Positions 55,067 to 64,000 are shown, counted from the first letter of the stretch. The stretch is DNA of 64,000 bases from JBBQZU01 sp038207425 (GCA_038207425.1 JBBQZU010000002.1:176848-240847); one strand, 5' to 3'. Notes: generated from the letters alone by a model not told the origin. Numbers and translations are program-made.

Positions 55067-57211
55067 CTACACCTTTATACCGAGCATACACACGTCGTCG
55101 GTTTGTTCGTTGTCGCCCTTCCAGGCTTCGAATGCACTTATGAGCAATTCCTTTTGCTGAGCCATGGATTTGCCGGCCAAATTGCCAATAATGTCAAGCA
55201 ATGGCCGCGATTTCAACTTCTTGTTCATTACTCCACCAAACTGATCAGGAAACCCATCTGTGAAAGCATATACCGTGTCGCCGGGCTGTAGTTTTATACT
55301 ATGATTCGTAAAGCCGGTGCAACCGTTTACCGGAAATTCCTGACCTATGGGGAAGCGGTCGCCTTTAACTTCTATGAATTCTCCTTTCCTCAGTACGTGT
55401 ACATTGTTTTTTGCTCCGGCAAATTGCAGCGTTTTTGAGCGTTTATCATAGGCACAAAGCACCATATCCATTCCGTCCTGGAGTCCTTGTTCCCGCTTTT
55501 CGCGAATAGCGCGCAGTATTTCCGCATTCACAAAATTGAGCATATCGGCAGGGCTGTTTACTTCCGGCGACTCAAGTGCCCTGTCGAGGGCGTTGAACCC
55601 AAGCACACTCATCATAGCCCCTGGTACCCCATGGCCGGTGCAGTCAACTGCTGCAAAAAGATGGTGGCCTGTCTTGCCATTCCATGCATTGTTCTTTATT
55701 GTTTTGCCAAACCAATAAAAATCGCCACTCACAATATCACGCGGTTTGAAAATGACAAAGTTTTCTGCAAATGCATCATTAAGGGCCTTCTCGTCGGGAA
55801 TCAGTGATTTCTGAATTCTTTCGGCGTAGCGAATGCTGTCTACTATTTCTTCCTTTTGGCGCTCCACCAGCATTTTTTGTTTTGTTATTTCTTCGGTGCG
55901 TTGTTTTACCTTTTGCTCGAGCACTTCGTTGGCTCTTATCTTTAAATTGTTGATGGTGAGCAGCCGCTCGTAGGCTTCATCTCTAAAGCTTTTAAATTTG
56001 TCTACAATCGCAAACGAGAGCAATACCACTTCGAGAGCAGAGCCTAGTTGCAAGCCATATGCACCGAAAAACTCACTGCTTATTATCCCGAAATTATTGA
56101 GAATGAAGATGAATACCGTGAGCACCAGGGCAACGAATGCGTAAAAGAAAAACCTTGCCGGTTTAAAGCCTTTGCGCATCACCATCCAAACCGTAGGCAG
56201 AATGAGAAGGTTGAGAAGGAGTGCGAGGCTATTTATTGCAAGCACCGACACGCGAAAAGTAAGAGGTGTATAAACAAGCGAAATCAAAATATTGGTGGCT
56301 ACCAGAAATCCTATCGCTTGAAAGAGCTTATTTAATCGCGGGAAGTGATTCTTGAGAGTGAGAAAGTGCTGTGTAAATTTGATAAGGGCAAAAATGCTGA
56401 ACGATGCGAAAAACGGATTTGCTACGTTGGCCAGGTAAGTAGAGCGCGGCCAGAAGTATTGAAATGCAAACCCGCTGAGCGAGAGCTGCAGCATGAGCAG
56501 GGCGAAAACGTAAGCTACATACCAGAGAGATGATTTTTCACGGATAATGACAAAGATAAATAAGTTGAAGAGCAGCACGAAAAGAATAATTCCGAAGTAA
56601 ATACCTCTGAGAAGGCGGTCTTTTTCGTCGCGTTCTACCAGCTCACCTTGGGTCCATAATTTCAGCGGCACCTGCATTTGCTCACCCATGGTGCTTACTT
56701 CCAGCAGAAATTCTCTGCTGCTGTAGGGTGCGAGGTACAGCGGAAAAAGATGATTCACATGTCCAACAGTTCTTGATTTGAAAGGCATTTCATCACCGCT
56801 TTCAAAAAGGAGTCGTGAAGTATTGCCCTTTATTTCGTAGAGATTGCAGCGGTTGAGTACCGGGTTGTTTACTTCGAGAATTTGCTGGGCAGTTTGATCT
56901 TCAAAATTGAATACCCTTATTTTTAACCATTGGGTGGCTGGGTCAAAACCGAATACAGGCGATGATCCCACCGGCGTGAAGTCAGCATCATCGAGCAGGG
57001 CCAGATCTTTTGCCGAAAGGCTGTGGTGCTTGTCAGCTATGGCACCTACCACAATGATGGATCCTTTTACCGGGGTGAGAAATGGCTTTGCTTCCGGGGC
57101 TAATGGGTTAAGATTGGCCACTGCATTGATATTACTAAATACCAACAGTAAGCCGGTAAAGTAGCTGAATATATTGCGGCGATAAACCCCTGATTTTTTT
57201 CCTGACTGCAT
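55067..57211 (-). CDS. 7TMR-DISM receptor with SpoIIE-type PP2C phosphatase
   Basis: A 714-residue signalling protein. A signal peptide, an extracellular 7TMR-DISM-like sensing domain (about residues 50-190), seven membrane helices (about 200-410), a coiled coil (about 415-470) and a C-terminal SpoIIE/PP2C phosphatase domain (about 490-714) follow in order. Metal-binding Asp residues are in DIVSGDFYWFGK, FAAVDCTGHGVPGAMMS and YAFTDGFPDQFGG. It would dephosphorylate a Ser/Thr target, often an anti-sigma-factor antagonist, on an outside signal. No partner kinase or antagonist is encoded nearby. Confidence 0.88.
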   Translation of the reverse strand: MQSGKKSGVYRRNIFSYFTGLLLVFSNINAVANLNPLAPEAKPFLTPVKGSIIVVGAIADKHHSLSAKDLALLDDADFTPVGSSPVFGFDPATQWLKIRVFNFEDQTAQQILEVNNPVLNRCNLYEIKGNTSRLLFESGDEMPFKSRTVGHVNHLFPLYLAPYSSREFLLEVSTMGEQMQVPLKLWTQGELVERDEKDRLLRGIYFGIILFVLLFNLFIFVIIREKSSLWYVAYVFALLMLQLSLSGFAFQYFWPRSTYLANVANPFFASFSIFALIKFTQHFLTLKNHFPRLNKLFQAIGFLVATNILISLVYTPLTFRVSVLAINSLALLLNLLILPTVWMVMRKGFKPARFFFYAFVALVLTVFIFILNNFGIISSEFFGAYGLQLGSALEVVLLSFAIVDKFKSFRDEAYERLLTINNLKIRANEVLEQKVKQRTEEITKQKMLVERQKEEIVDSIRYAERIQKSLIPDEKALNDAFAENFVIFKPRDIVSGDFYWFGKTIKNNAWNGKTGHHLFAAVDCTGHGVPGAMMSVLGFNALDRALESPEVNSPADMLNFVNAEILRAIREKREQGLQDGMDMVLCAYDKRSKTLQFAGAKNNVHVLRKGEFIEVKGDRFPIGQEFPVNGCTGFTNHSIKLQPGDTVYAFTDGFPDQFGGVMNKKLKSRPLLDIIGNLAGKSMAQQKELLISAFEAWKGDNEQTDDVCMLGIKV

Positions 57212-57247
57212 AGCTGTGTAGCAGTACGAAGCGCGCAGGCCAAAAGT

Positions 57248-57922
57248 TTATTGATTTTTCAGAAATGCTTCGGCTATCAGCAGGTCTTCGGCAGTGGTTA
57301 TTTTGATATTGGTTCTGTTACCATCAACCAGATGTACCGGATAGCCTGCGTGTTCTACCACCGAAGCATCATCGGTAAAGATGCCTGAATATTGTGTTTG
57401 GTAGCACTTTACGAGCAAATCTCGCTTAAAACACTGTGGTGTTTGTACGGCTGCAAGCTCGTTGCGCGGAAGCGTGAAACTGCCGCCATCACTGCGTTTG
57501 CGTATAGTATCGGTTACAGGAGTGGCGGGAATGGCAGCACCGTATTTCGCAGCAGCATCAAAACTGCGCGCTATTGTTTCGGGAGATACGAAGGGGCGCA
57601 CAGCGTCATGCACGGCTACCAGATCCACATCGGGCAGCAAGGCATCCAGTCCATTTTTTACAGAGTGAAAGCGCTCATCACCTCCCTTCACAAGAGTATG
57701 CGCGATAGTGAAATTGTATTTTTCCGAAAGGCTTAGCCACTCTTGCTCAAGGCTCTTGAATAATACCAGAATAAACTGCATGCCGGGGTCATAGCTGAGA
57801 AAAGCATGGAAGGTATGCATGAGTATCGGCTTACCACCTATGGCAATAAACTGCTTTGCTACCGGCGAATTCATTCGTGTGCCGGTGCCGCCTGCTACAA
57901 GGATTACTGCCTTGCGAGCCAT
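57248..57922 (-). CDS. ispD: 2-C-methyl-D-erythritol 4-phosphate cytidylyltransferase
   Basis: A 224-residue IspD. The CTP-binding N-terminus VAGGTGTRMNSPVAKQF, the VHDAVRPFVS motif (about residues 104-113) and TDDASVVEHAGYPV (about 176-189) are present. It catalyses the third step of the MEP isoprenoid pathway, feeding the polyprenyl synthase (50674) and the carrier lipid recycled by UppP (59763). It lies immediately downstream of queA (no gap between the queA stop and its ATG). Confidence 0.95.
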   Translation of the reverse strand: MARKAVILVAGGTGTRMNSPVAKQFIAIGGKPILMHTFHAFLSYDPGMQFILVLFKSLEQEWLSLSEKYNFTIAHTLVKGGDERFHSVKNGLDALLPDVDLVAVHDAVRPFVSPETIARSFDAAAKYGAAIPATPVTDTIRKRSDGGSFTLPRNELAAVQTPQCFKRDLLVKCYQTQYSGIFTDDASVVEHAGYPVHLVDGNRTNIKITTAEDLLIAEAFLKNQ

Positions 57923-58972
57923 TTAAATGATGAGCATTGCGTCGCCGTAGGCGTAGAAGCGGTATTTTTCTTTGATTGCTTCTTTGTAGGCTTTCATTAC
58001 ATGATCGTAACCGCCAAATGCAGCGACCATCATAAGCAGCGTGCTCTCAGGCTGGTGAAAATTGCTCACCATTGCATCGGCTATTGAAAAGTCGTAGGGT
58101 GGGAATATGAATTTATTGGTCCAACCATCGAACGGCTTCATCCTTGCATTGGTAGAAACTGAAGTTTCAATAGCGCGCATGGCAGTTGTGCCCACTACGC
58201 ATATTTTCCCCTTTTTGTCCTTGGTGGTGTTTACTATATTGGCGGCCTTTTCAGTAATGATCATTTGCTCGCTATCCATTTTGTGTTTGGTCAGGTCTTC
58301 TACCTCTACCGGCCTGAATGTGCCCAGCCCGACGTGTAGCGTTATTTCAGAGAAGTTGATGCCTTTGATCTCCATTCGTCTTACGAGCTCACGGCTGAAG
58401 TGGAGACCCGCTGTGGGAACTGCCACGGCACCTTCCTGGCTTGCAAAGATGGTTTGGTAGCGCTCAGCGTCAAGTTCTTCTACCTTGCGGTCAATATAGC
58501 GGGGTATAGGGGTTTCACCAAGATCGGTGATGGTTTTCTTGAATGCCTCGTAGGGGCCGTCAAACAGGAAGCGCAAAGTGCGTCCGCGGGAAGTGGTATT
58601 GTCAATTACCTCAGCCACTAGCGAGTCGTCTTCACCGAAATAGAGTTTGTTTCCGATACGAATTTTACGGGCTGGGTCTACGAGCACATCCCAAAGCAGG
58701 CTTTCGCGGTTTAGCTCGCGAAGTAGAAACACTTCTATTTGTGCCCCGGTTTTTTCCTTGTTGCCGTAAAGCCTGGCAGGAAATACCTTTGTATTGTTCA
58801 TGATGAAGGTATCTCCATCGCTAAAGTAGTTTATAATGTCTTTAAAGAGCTTGTGCTCTATCTTGCCGTCTTTTTTGTGGAGCACAAGCATACGGCTTTC
58901 GTCGCGGTTATTGCTTGGATATTGTGCTATAAGTTCGTTGGGAAGATGGAATTTAAACTTCGAGAGTTTCAT
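57923..58972 (-). CDS. queA: S-adenosylmethionine:tRNA ribosyltransferase-isomerase
   Basis: A 349-residue QueA. Family signatures include FHLPNELIAQYPSNNRDESR, VFPARLYGNK, VAVPTAGLHFSRELV, TLHVGLGTFRPV and NFHQPESTLLMMVAAFGG. It transfers and isomerises the ribose of SAM to preQ1 at the tRNA wobble position, the penultimate step of queuosine. A full -7 box (TACATTTG, 59008-59015) lies 35 bp upstream. ispD follows directly. Confidence 0.95.
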   Translation of the reverse strand: MKLSKFKFHLPNELIAQYPSNNRDESRMLVLHKKDGKIEHKLFKDIINYFSDGDTFIMNNTKVFPARLYGNKEKTGAQIEVFLLRELNRESLLWDVLVDPARKIRIGNKLYFGEDDSLVAEVIDNTTSRGRTLRFLFDGPYEAFKKTITDLGETPIPRYIDRKVEELDAERYQTIFASQEGAVAVPTAGLHFSRELVRRMEIKGINFSEITLHVGLGTFRPVEVEDLTKHKMDSEQMIITEKAANIVNTTKDKKGKICVVGTTAMRAIETSVSTNARMKPFDGWTNKFIFPPYDFSIADAMVSNFHQPESTLLMMVAAFGGYDHVMKAYKEAIKEKYRFYAYGDAMLII

Positions 58973-59007
58973 TCACTGACAGATTTATGGATAGAAAAAA
59001 GCGGGTG

Positions 59008-59015
59008 CAAATGTA
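59008..59015 (-). promoter_or_regulatory. -7 box of queA-ispD
   Basis: TACATTTG on the minus strand, a full match to TAnnTTTG, 35 bp before the queA ATG. No -33 TTG is evident. Confidence 0.5.
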
Positions 59016-59043
59016 GCGAAAATATTGAACCTTAATATGTACT

Positions 59044-59766
59044 TTATGTACTATTTTCGTCACCGAGCATTAGCCTGAATTCTTCGGGGCTTATTGCTTC
59101 TTCTACTTTGTATTCGCCGCTGCGTGTGCGCCTTAATTCTGTAAGATGTGCGCCGCATGCAAGCATTTCGCCCAGGTCGCGGGCTATAGAGCGTATGTAG
59201 GTGCCTTTAGAGCAAATTATTTCAAAGCGCACATTAGGAAGGTTATCGCAGTGGATTTCAAATTTTGAAATAAGTACCCTGTTTGGCGCAAGCTTTACTT
59301 CTTCGCCTTTGCGCGCTGACTCATATGCCCGCTTGCCGTCCACCCATTTTGCAGAAAACTGAGGAGGTATTTGCTGCTGCTCGCCGCTGAGTTTTGCGGC
59401 AGCTTCAGCGATCATAGCAGGGCTTATATGCGAAGTAGGCAGGGTTTCACTCACTGTTGTTTCAAGGTCATAACTCGGGGTGATAGCGCCCAGTCTGAAG
59501 GTGCCTGTGTAGGCCTTATCGGCAATGGTAAGTTCATTGATAAGCTTTGTGAACTTGCCGGTGCAAAGTACGAGCAATCCTGTAGCCAGTGGATCTAAAG
59601 TGCCGGCGTGGCCTACTTTGAGCTTCTTAAGATTGTACCTGCGCTGTATAAGGTTTCGAACCTTCTTCACCGCGTCAAATGAAGTCCAATCTAGGGGTTT
59701 GTCAATCAGTAAAATCTTACCATTTAGAAATGCTTCTGCGTCAAGGCTGGGCTGAGAAGTCGTCAT
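59044..59766 (-). CDS. truB: tRNA pseudouridine55 synthase
   Basis: A 240-residue TruB. The catalytic Asp is in GHAGTLDPLATGLL (about residues 53-66), with DKPLDWTSFDAV near the start and CSKGTYIRSIARDLG in the C-terminal half. It makes pseudouridine 55 in the tRNA T-loop. It overlaps uppP by 4 bp, so it is part of the run ftsX-DUF3098-uppP-truB. Confidence 0.95.
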   Translation of the reverse strand: MTTSQPSLDAEAFLNGKILLIDKPLDWTSFDAVKKVRNLIQRRYNLKKLKVGHAGTLDPLATGLLVLCTGKFTKLINELTIADKAYTGTFRLGAITPSYDLETTVSETLPTSHISPAMIAEAAAKLSGEQQQIPPQFSAKWVDGKRAYESARKGEEVKLAPNRVLISKFEIHCDNLPNVRFEIICSKGTYIRSIARDLGEMLACGAHLTELRRTRSGEYKVEEAISPEEFRLMLGDENST

Positions 59767-60557
59767 TGCATTGTTACATAAGCAATGGCGAGAATACCTA
59801 CTATGAAACAGTATAGAGAAAAATAAACCAGCTTGCTGCGTTTTACAAGTCCAATCATAACACTACAAGCTACCAGTCCGGCGAGAAAAGCAGCCACAAA
59901 TCCCGCTGCGAGCGGAGCTACGTCCATTGTACTTTCAGAAAGGTCGCCCGAAAGGATGTCTTTGGCCATTTTACCCAAGATCAATGGAACAACCATAAGG
60001 AATGAAAAACGCGCAGCTTTCTCCCTGTCTATTCCCAGCAATACAGAAGTAGAAATAGTAGCCCCGGAGCGCGAAATACCCGGAAGGATGGCTATGGCTT
60101 GCGAGATCCCAATGATAATGGCATTGGCATAAGTTACCTGCTTTTCGGTTCGTTTGGCCTTATCGGCAAAAAAAAGCAGCAATCCCGTAACGAGCAACAT
60201 AAAACCAACCAGGAGAATGTTCTTGCCGAAAAACACTTCAATTTCTTTTTCAAAAACCAACCCCACAAAAACTGCCGGAATCATGGAAATAACAATTTTA
60301 AGGGCAAAAACAAATTCTTCGTTCACCTTAAACTGAAACAATCCGCGGATAAGCTGGGCAATATCTTTTCTGTAAACTACAATGGTACTTAGGGCCGTGG
60401 CAGCGTGAAGCACCACCGTCATCAACATACTTTCCGAGGGCACAGATTCATCGCCCAGAATGGCCTTGGCAATTTCGAGATGCCCGCTACTGCTCACGGG
60501 CAAAAATTCGGTAAGACCTTGTACAATTCCAAGGATAATCGATTCAATAATTCCCAT
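59763..60557 (-). CDS. uppP: undecaprenyl-diphosphatase
   Basis: A 264-residue BacA-type membrane phosphatase with about eight helices. The active-site motifs are GIVQGLTEFLPVSSSGHL (about residues 10-27) and PGISRSGATIS (about 158-168). It converts undecaprenyl-PP to undecaprenyl-P so the carrier can be reused for peptidoglycan and the surface glycans of this window. Fourth bases overlap with truB (ATGA). Confidence 0.96.
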   Translation of the reverse strand: MGIIESIILGIVQGLTEFLPVSSSGHLEIAKAILGDESVPSESMLMTVVLHAATALSTIVVYRKDIAQLIRGLFQFKVNEEFVFALKIVISMIPAVFVGLVFEKEIEVFFGKNILLVGFMLLVTGLLLFFADKAKRTEKQVTYANAIIIGISQAIAILPGISRSGATISTSVLLGIDREKAARFSFLMVVPLILGKMAKDILSGDLSESTMDVAPLAAGFVAAFLAGLVACSVMIGLVKRSKLVYFSLYCFIVGILAIAYVTMQ

Positions 60558-60584
60558 AACTGGAAGTCCCGGTAGAAGTGGGTT

Positions 60585-60836
60585 CTATTTTCTTTTAAGA
60601 ATGGCGTAAAATATAATTGTATAACCTACCAAAGCCACAATTGGAGCCACAGTAATGCGTCGGGCACTGAACATCTCTTCATTAAATACCATCGGGTCTT
60701 CGCTTCCGCCGCCCATCATCAGAATATAACCAAGAATTATTACAGCGATACCTGCCAGCATGATTTTATAATTGATGCTGCCAAAGGCCAGGCCATCATT
60801 TTGCTCTACATTCAGGTTTTTGGGTTCTTTACTCAT
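60585..60836 (-). CDS. DUF3098 family membrane protein
   Basis: An 83-residue protein with two membrane helices (about residues 24-44 and 62-80) separated by a short loop with GGGSEDPMVFNEEMFSARR. It matches the DUF3098 pattern found next to ftsX in many Bacteroidota. It is 12 bp downstream of ftsX and 27 bp upstream of uppP. Function unknown; constant neighbourhood with ftsX suggests an envelope or division role. Confidence 0.85.
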   Translation of the reverse strand: MSKEPKNLNVEQNDGLAFGSINYKIMLAGIAVIILGYILMMGGGSEDPMVFNEEMFSARRITVAPIVALVGYTIIFYAILKRK

Positions 60837-60848
60837 GGCAATATTGAT

Positions 60849-61724
60849 TTAATAAAATTTACTCGTATCGCTGCGAAGATACCGCCTTACGGCAAATAAG
60901 GTTGACAATCCTGAAATGGCAATGCCAAGCAGTGCCACCAGGGCAAACAGCTTGATGAACATGATAAGGTCGTTAAGCTCAAAAAACTCGGGAAGCTCGG
61001 CGCGCACCGCATACAGCACGCCGGTAATAAGCAATATGGCAATAAAGCTGGCATATACCCCATTCAATATACCTGAGGCAATAAATGGCTTTTGAATAAA
61101 GGTACCCGTAGCTCCCACCAATTGCATACTGCGTATGATGAAGCGCTTGGAGTAAATAGTAAGTCTGATGGTGTTATTGATCAATGCAACTGCTACCAGC
61201 AGCAGAAGCATGCTGAAACCCAAAATCACAAGGCCTATTCTATTTACATTTTCATTTACCTGCCTTATCAGGTTTGGACTGTACACCACTTCCGAAACAT
61301 CGCTGCGGGCTTCAATGCTGCTCGCTATTGCATCAATGCTGTCAGGGTGGGCATACTCTGCGTTGAGTTTCAATTCTACCACAGCTTCTAGCGGGTTAAA
61401 CCCAAGGAATGAGACAAAATCTTCGCCGAGAGATTCTGTGAGCTGCTTGGCTGCTTCTTCCTTGCTGATAAAGGCAGTGCTTTTTGTATACAGCTCCGCG
61501 TCGAGCGTTTTTTTCACCCGCATCATATCGGCTTCATTCGCACCCTGACTGAGGTATACATCCACCTGAATATTTTCCTTTACGTAGTTTGAAAGCTTTT
61601 GCGCATTGAGCAGCAATACACTTAAAATGCCCAACATAAAAAGCACCAGCGATATACCAATCACCGTAGATATGGTACTTGAACGTGCCCTTCGGCGGGC
61701 GTATTTATCTGGAGCGTCAGCCAT
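60849..61724 (-). CDS. ftsX: cell division protein FtsX
   Basis: A 291-residue permease-like protein with an N-terminal helix (about residues 20-42), an extracellular domain (about 45-165) and three C-terminal helices (about 170-280). The block RSMQLVGATGTFIQKPF is typical of FtsX. With FtsE it activates cell-wall hydrolysis at division. ftsE is not in the adjacent sequence. First gene of the run ftsX-DUF3098-uppP-truB. Confidence 0.92.
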   Translation of the reverse strand: MADAPDKYARRRARSSTISTVIGISLVLFMLGILSVLLLNAQKLSNYVKENIQVDVYLSQGANEADMMRVKKTLDAELYTKSTAFISKEEAAKQLTESLGEDFVSFLGFNPLEAVVELKLNAEYAHPDSIDAIASSIEARSDVSEVVYSPNLIRQVNENVNRIGLVILGFSMLLLLVAVALINNTIRLTIYSKRFIIRSMQLVGATGTFIQKPFIASGILNGVYASFIAILLITGVLYAVRAELPEFFELNDLIMFIKLFALVALLGIAISGLSTLFAVRRYLRSDTSKFY

Positions 61725-61914
61725 AAATTGCGGCGCTAAAGTAGAAATTATTCTTTGGGTGTGAAGTGGAAGGGCGACAGGTTAAGTCTTTAGTATGGAG
61801 TCTTGGGTTGACCGGGCCTGAAGAACACTGACCAAATTTAGTTACTTCTTATTCATGAATTTGCACAGACTAAATCTGGATTCTGAGCTTTTGTTTGGCT
61901 CAAATGGATAGGGC

Positions 61915-63499
61915 TCAATACACCACCGCCACCATCACCTGCATCGTTTCCGTCTTTCCATTGATCCCAGTGGCAGTGAGCACCACAGAATAAACGCCGG
62001 CAGGTGCATCGGCACCATCCAAAATCTCCAAAAACTCCGCTCCGCCTGCATCATTGCCGCTGTGGGGTAGGTTGCCCCAGCGGGTGTACACTTCCCAGCG
62101 GGGTGTGCTTACGCCAAAGAGTTGCACCATTAGCTTATCGTGTACCCCATCGCCATTGGGTGTGAAGATATTTGGCAGCGCTATGCGTATGCCAGGGTTC
62201 ACGCGTATGGTTACTGTGGCGGTATCAGCACAGGCAGGGTCGTTGAGATATGCGATAAGGCTTACGGTATAGGTGCCGGTATCGGCAAAAGTGTAGTTGG
62301 TATTGAATGTGTTCGAATATGATGCTTCATCTATAAGCCATTGGTACGAAGTGGCTCCTGTGCTTTCATTTCTGAAAAACACATAGAGATGTGAATCGCC
62401 TTCGTGTGGAAAAGCATCAAATGAAGCCTGTTGTTGTGTATTTAGCGGCACGGTAATTATGTCTTCCCAATCGCATCCATCTCCGTTTCTGATGCGGGCA
62501 GAATAGCCGCCTTGCGCCAGGTTGTTGAACGTATTGCTGCTCTGCCCCACACCATCCAGCCAATAAGTAAATGGTGCAGTACCGGCCGGGGTTTTAAATA
62601 CCACCCTGCTTGTGCTTGCCGGGCAGGTGCTTGGGGTAATGGCTATATTAGCCGGCTCTGGAATTGGGTTCACTGTAACATACACGGGTATAGTCTGTGC
62701 GCAGACGCTAAGTGGATCATCATTCCACATGCGCACGGTGTACCAACGGCTCGAATCTGCAAAACATAAGGGATTGGAATTACTGCTGTCGATCAGACCA
62801 CGGCTCGTGTTCCATGCGTAATGCTCTTAGCCATTAAGAGATTCAAGTTGTACGGTATCACTCCGGCAAAGTGTATACTTGGCAGGCATACTCCCTTTAT
62901 GAATTTTACAAGCAGGTTTATAGATAATAAAAAAGGCGGAGTGGGGTTGCGCACAGCCTATTGGGTCGATTATTGATCTTCTCAGCTCAATATTCTGTAA
63001 GATACTATTATTTAAGTATCCATTTATCACCGCAATTCCATCACTCTTATCAACTATAGTGTTTGGTTACGTCATCATCAAGTCCAAAAAGTTCTCCGTT
63101 TTTATAATAAAAGTGGCCTGTTACACCACCAAGGGCTTGAGGATTGGTTGCGTCAGGGTCATAGGTTTCTCCTAAAACGATATTGTTGATACGGATTCTG
63201 CTGCGGTCATTAAACATCCAGGCCCGGTCAGAATAAAGGGCAAAACCTATATCCGTACCTACTGATGAAGGGGGCTTTGTAAATTGATACTGCTGAGGTT
63301 CATATTGTACTTGATTTGCAGTATATATCCGAATGCAAGTTGTATCAGAGGGAGTGGAGCTTTCAAAAAAAAAGCAATAAATACTCCAATATCCTTCATT
63401 CAAAATAATCGGATCGAGTGGCTGTCCCGGAATATTGATTGAAATAAAATTATTATTTACACCAACCCATTCTGTTATATTGAGGTGGTCAAGTTCTAC
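61915..63499 (-). pseudogene. T9SS surface protein with type B (gliding-motility-associated) C-terminal domain, decayed
   Basis: The intact 3' part (from 62736 down) encodes a PKD-like domain (about 60 residues after QQASFDAFPHEG) and the C-terminal sorting domain: PNIFTPNGDGVHDKLMVQ, RWGNLPHSG, DGADAPAGVYSVVLTATG. Upstream, the same frame is cut by TAA at 62827-62829 (LNG-stop-EHYAW). Between about 63030 and 63075 the frame shifts by one relative to the next upstream piece (63050-63403), whose open frame runs on to about 63500. There it meets the IS3-family element, so the true 5' end is missing. When whole it would be a T9SS-exported adhesin or motility-type surface protein. Confidence 0.8.
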
Positions 63500-64000
63500 T
63501 GGACAGATTTCTATTCAAACATAGTTGTTTTAGTGTTTGTAAAGAGGGGTTTGGGGAGACTCATAACTTTTTATTTTGTTCATAACCTATGCGGCTATCT
63601 GGGATTCATTTAGATACGCTTTCACTGGTGGTTGATCACCGATGGAAGAATGGTCTCTTCGGTGATTGTAATACGCAATAAATTCGGCACAGGCATGGTG
63701 CAACTCGCGTCCATTCTCGGGTTTGCATAGGTAGAGCTTGTCGTATTTGATGGTTCGCCAAAAGCGTTCGATGAATACGTTGTCTATGGCTCTGCCCTCG
63801 CCAAGCATGGGGATTTGTATCGTTTCTTGGCTTTTCAGATAGTTTAAACAGGAATCGGATGTGAACTGGACTCCTTGGTCGGAGTTCATGATCTCCGGCT
63901 TTCCATGGGCTTCTACCGCATCGTTCACCACCTGAGTAACCCATTCCGCTTCCATGGTATTGGAGATGCTCCAGCCCACTATGTATCGGCTATGCAGATC
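63500..64000 (-). mobile_element. IS3-family insertion sequence, partial
   Basis: One end of an IS element. The presumed terminus is TGGACAG at 63500-63506, exactly where the coding frame of the interrupted surface-protein gene ends; TGGAnnn ends are common in IS3-type elements. About 80 bp of end sequence precede the transposase stop at 63587. The other end, the inverted repeat partner and the target duplication lie beyond 64000. Confidence 0.75.
63587..64000 (-). CDS. IS3-family transposase (OrfB), C-terminal part
   Basis: The last 137 residues of a DDE transposase; the frame runs off the window at 64000 (DLHSRYIVGWSIS at the edge). Visible are the second catalytic Asp region NSDQGVQFTSD, and the catalytic Glu in FIERFWRTIKYD, with the K/R after it, then the FxxYYNHRRDHSSIG family signature near the end. 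The first Asp lies outside the window. It moves the IS by cut-and-circularise transposition. In IS3 elements it is normally made with OrfA by -1 frameshift, which cannot be seen here. Confidence 0.92.
   Translation of the reverse strand, partial: DLHSRYIVGWSISNTMEAEWVTQVVNDAVEAHGKPEIMNSDQGVQFTSDSCLNYLKSQETIQIPMLGEGRAIDNVFIERFWRTIKYDKLYLCKPENGRELHHACAEFIAYYNHRRDHSSIGDQPPVKAYLNESQIAA

Noticed and set aside
1..64000. CRISPR arrays, prophage, toxin-antitoxin or restriction systems
   Set aside because: No regularly spaced repeats and no nuclease, methylase or phage structural genes were seen; the YwqK-like gene at 50182 is a lipoprotein and not evidence for an antitoxin.

Overview
The window looks like the chromosome of a Bacteroidota bacterium, most likely from Flavobacteriales or a close relative. 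The evidence is the MurF-Alr fusion, secreted proteins with type IX secretion C-terminal domains, the families DUF3109, DUF4271 and DUF3098, a eukaryote-like class I ribonucleotide reductase, promoters of the Bacteroidota form TTTG-N19..22-TAnnTTTG, and almost no Shine-Dalgarno sequences. Most of it is dense housekeeping sequence. The last 2 kb, the 42-45 kb region and the first 9 kb are the accessory parts.

Layout. 0-9 kb: surface polysaccharide locus (Wzy-like polymerase, two sulfotransferases, a WecG/TagA glycosyltransferase, then on the other strand a GT4 glycosyltransferase, Wzc-like and Wza-like export proteins). CysQ, which removes the sulfotransferase by-product PAP, follows. 10-18 kb: S41 protease, dCMP deaminase, tRNA-Leu(CAA), prs-rplY-pth, glyS, DUF3109, nrdB-nrdA. 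20.9-26.5 kb: haem genes hemA-hemC-hemD, glutaryl-CoA dehydrogenase, DUF4271 and a second HemD-like protein. 26.5-31.3 kb: rnpA, a second S41 protease, an O-antigen ligase-like protein and a glycosyltransferase. 31.4-41 kb: secreted subtilase, murF-alr, tdk, a conserved hypothetical, M28 peptidase, rsmI, a quinone oxidoreductase. 41-45 kb: SDR epimerase, a broken cysH, an Lrp regulator, an odd 114-nt tRNA-like gene and a Cys-rich repeat lipoprotein. 45.3-61.7 kb: recJ, mscS, dnaG, a MORN-like lipoprotein, a polyprenyl synthase, two secreted proteins, rlmN, a SpoIIE-type phosphatase, ispD, queA, truB, uppP, DUF3098 and ftsX. 61.9-64 kb: a decayed T9SS surface-protein gene cut by an IS3-family element that runs off the window.

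The genes combine into several themes. Sulfotransferases plus CysQ suggest a sulfated surface glycan, while the only sulfate-reduction gene here (cysH) carries two nonsense codons. Cell-wall and carrier-lipid genes (murF-alr, uppP, ispD, polyprenyl synthase) sit beside division (ftsX) and tRNA/rRNA modification genes.

The most unusual signals are: a tRNA-like gene with a Leu-type body but a GUC anticodon loop and a 45-nt variable region; a run of ten A at the hemC/hemD junction that would fuse the two by slippage; a 40-nt almost perfect palindrome inside pth; and three in-frame nonsense codons (two in cysH, one in the T9SS gene), each explained by one C-to-T change.
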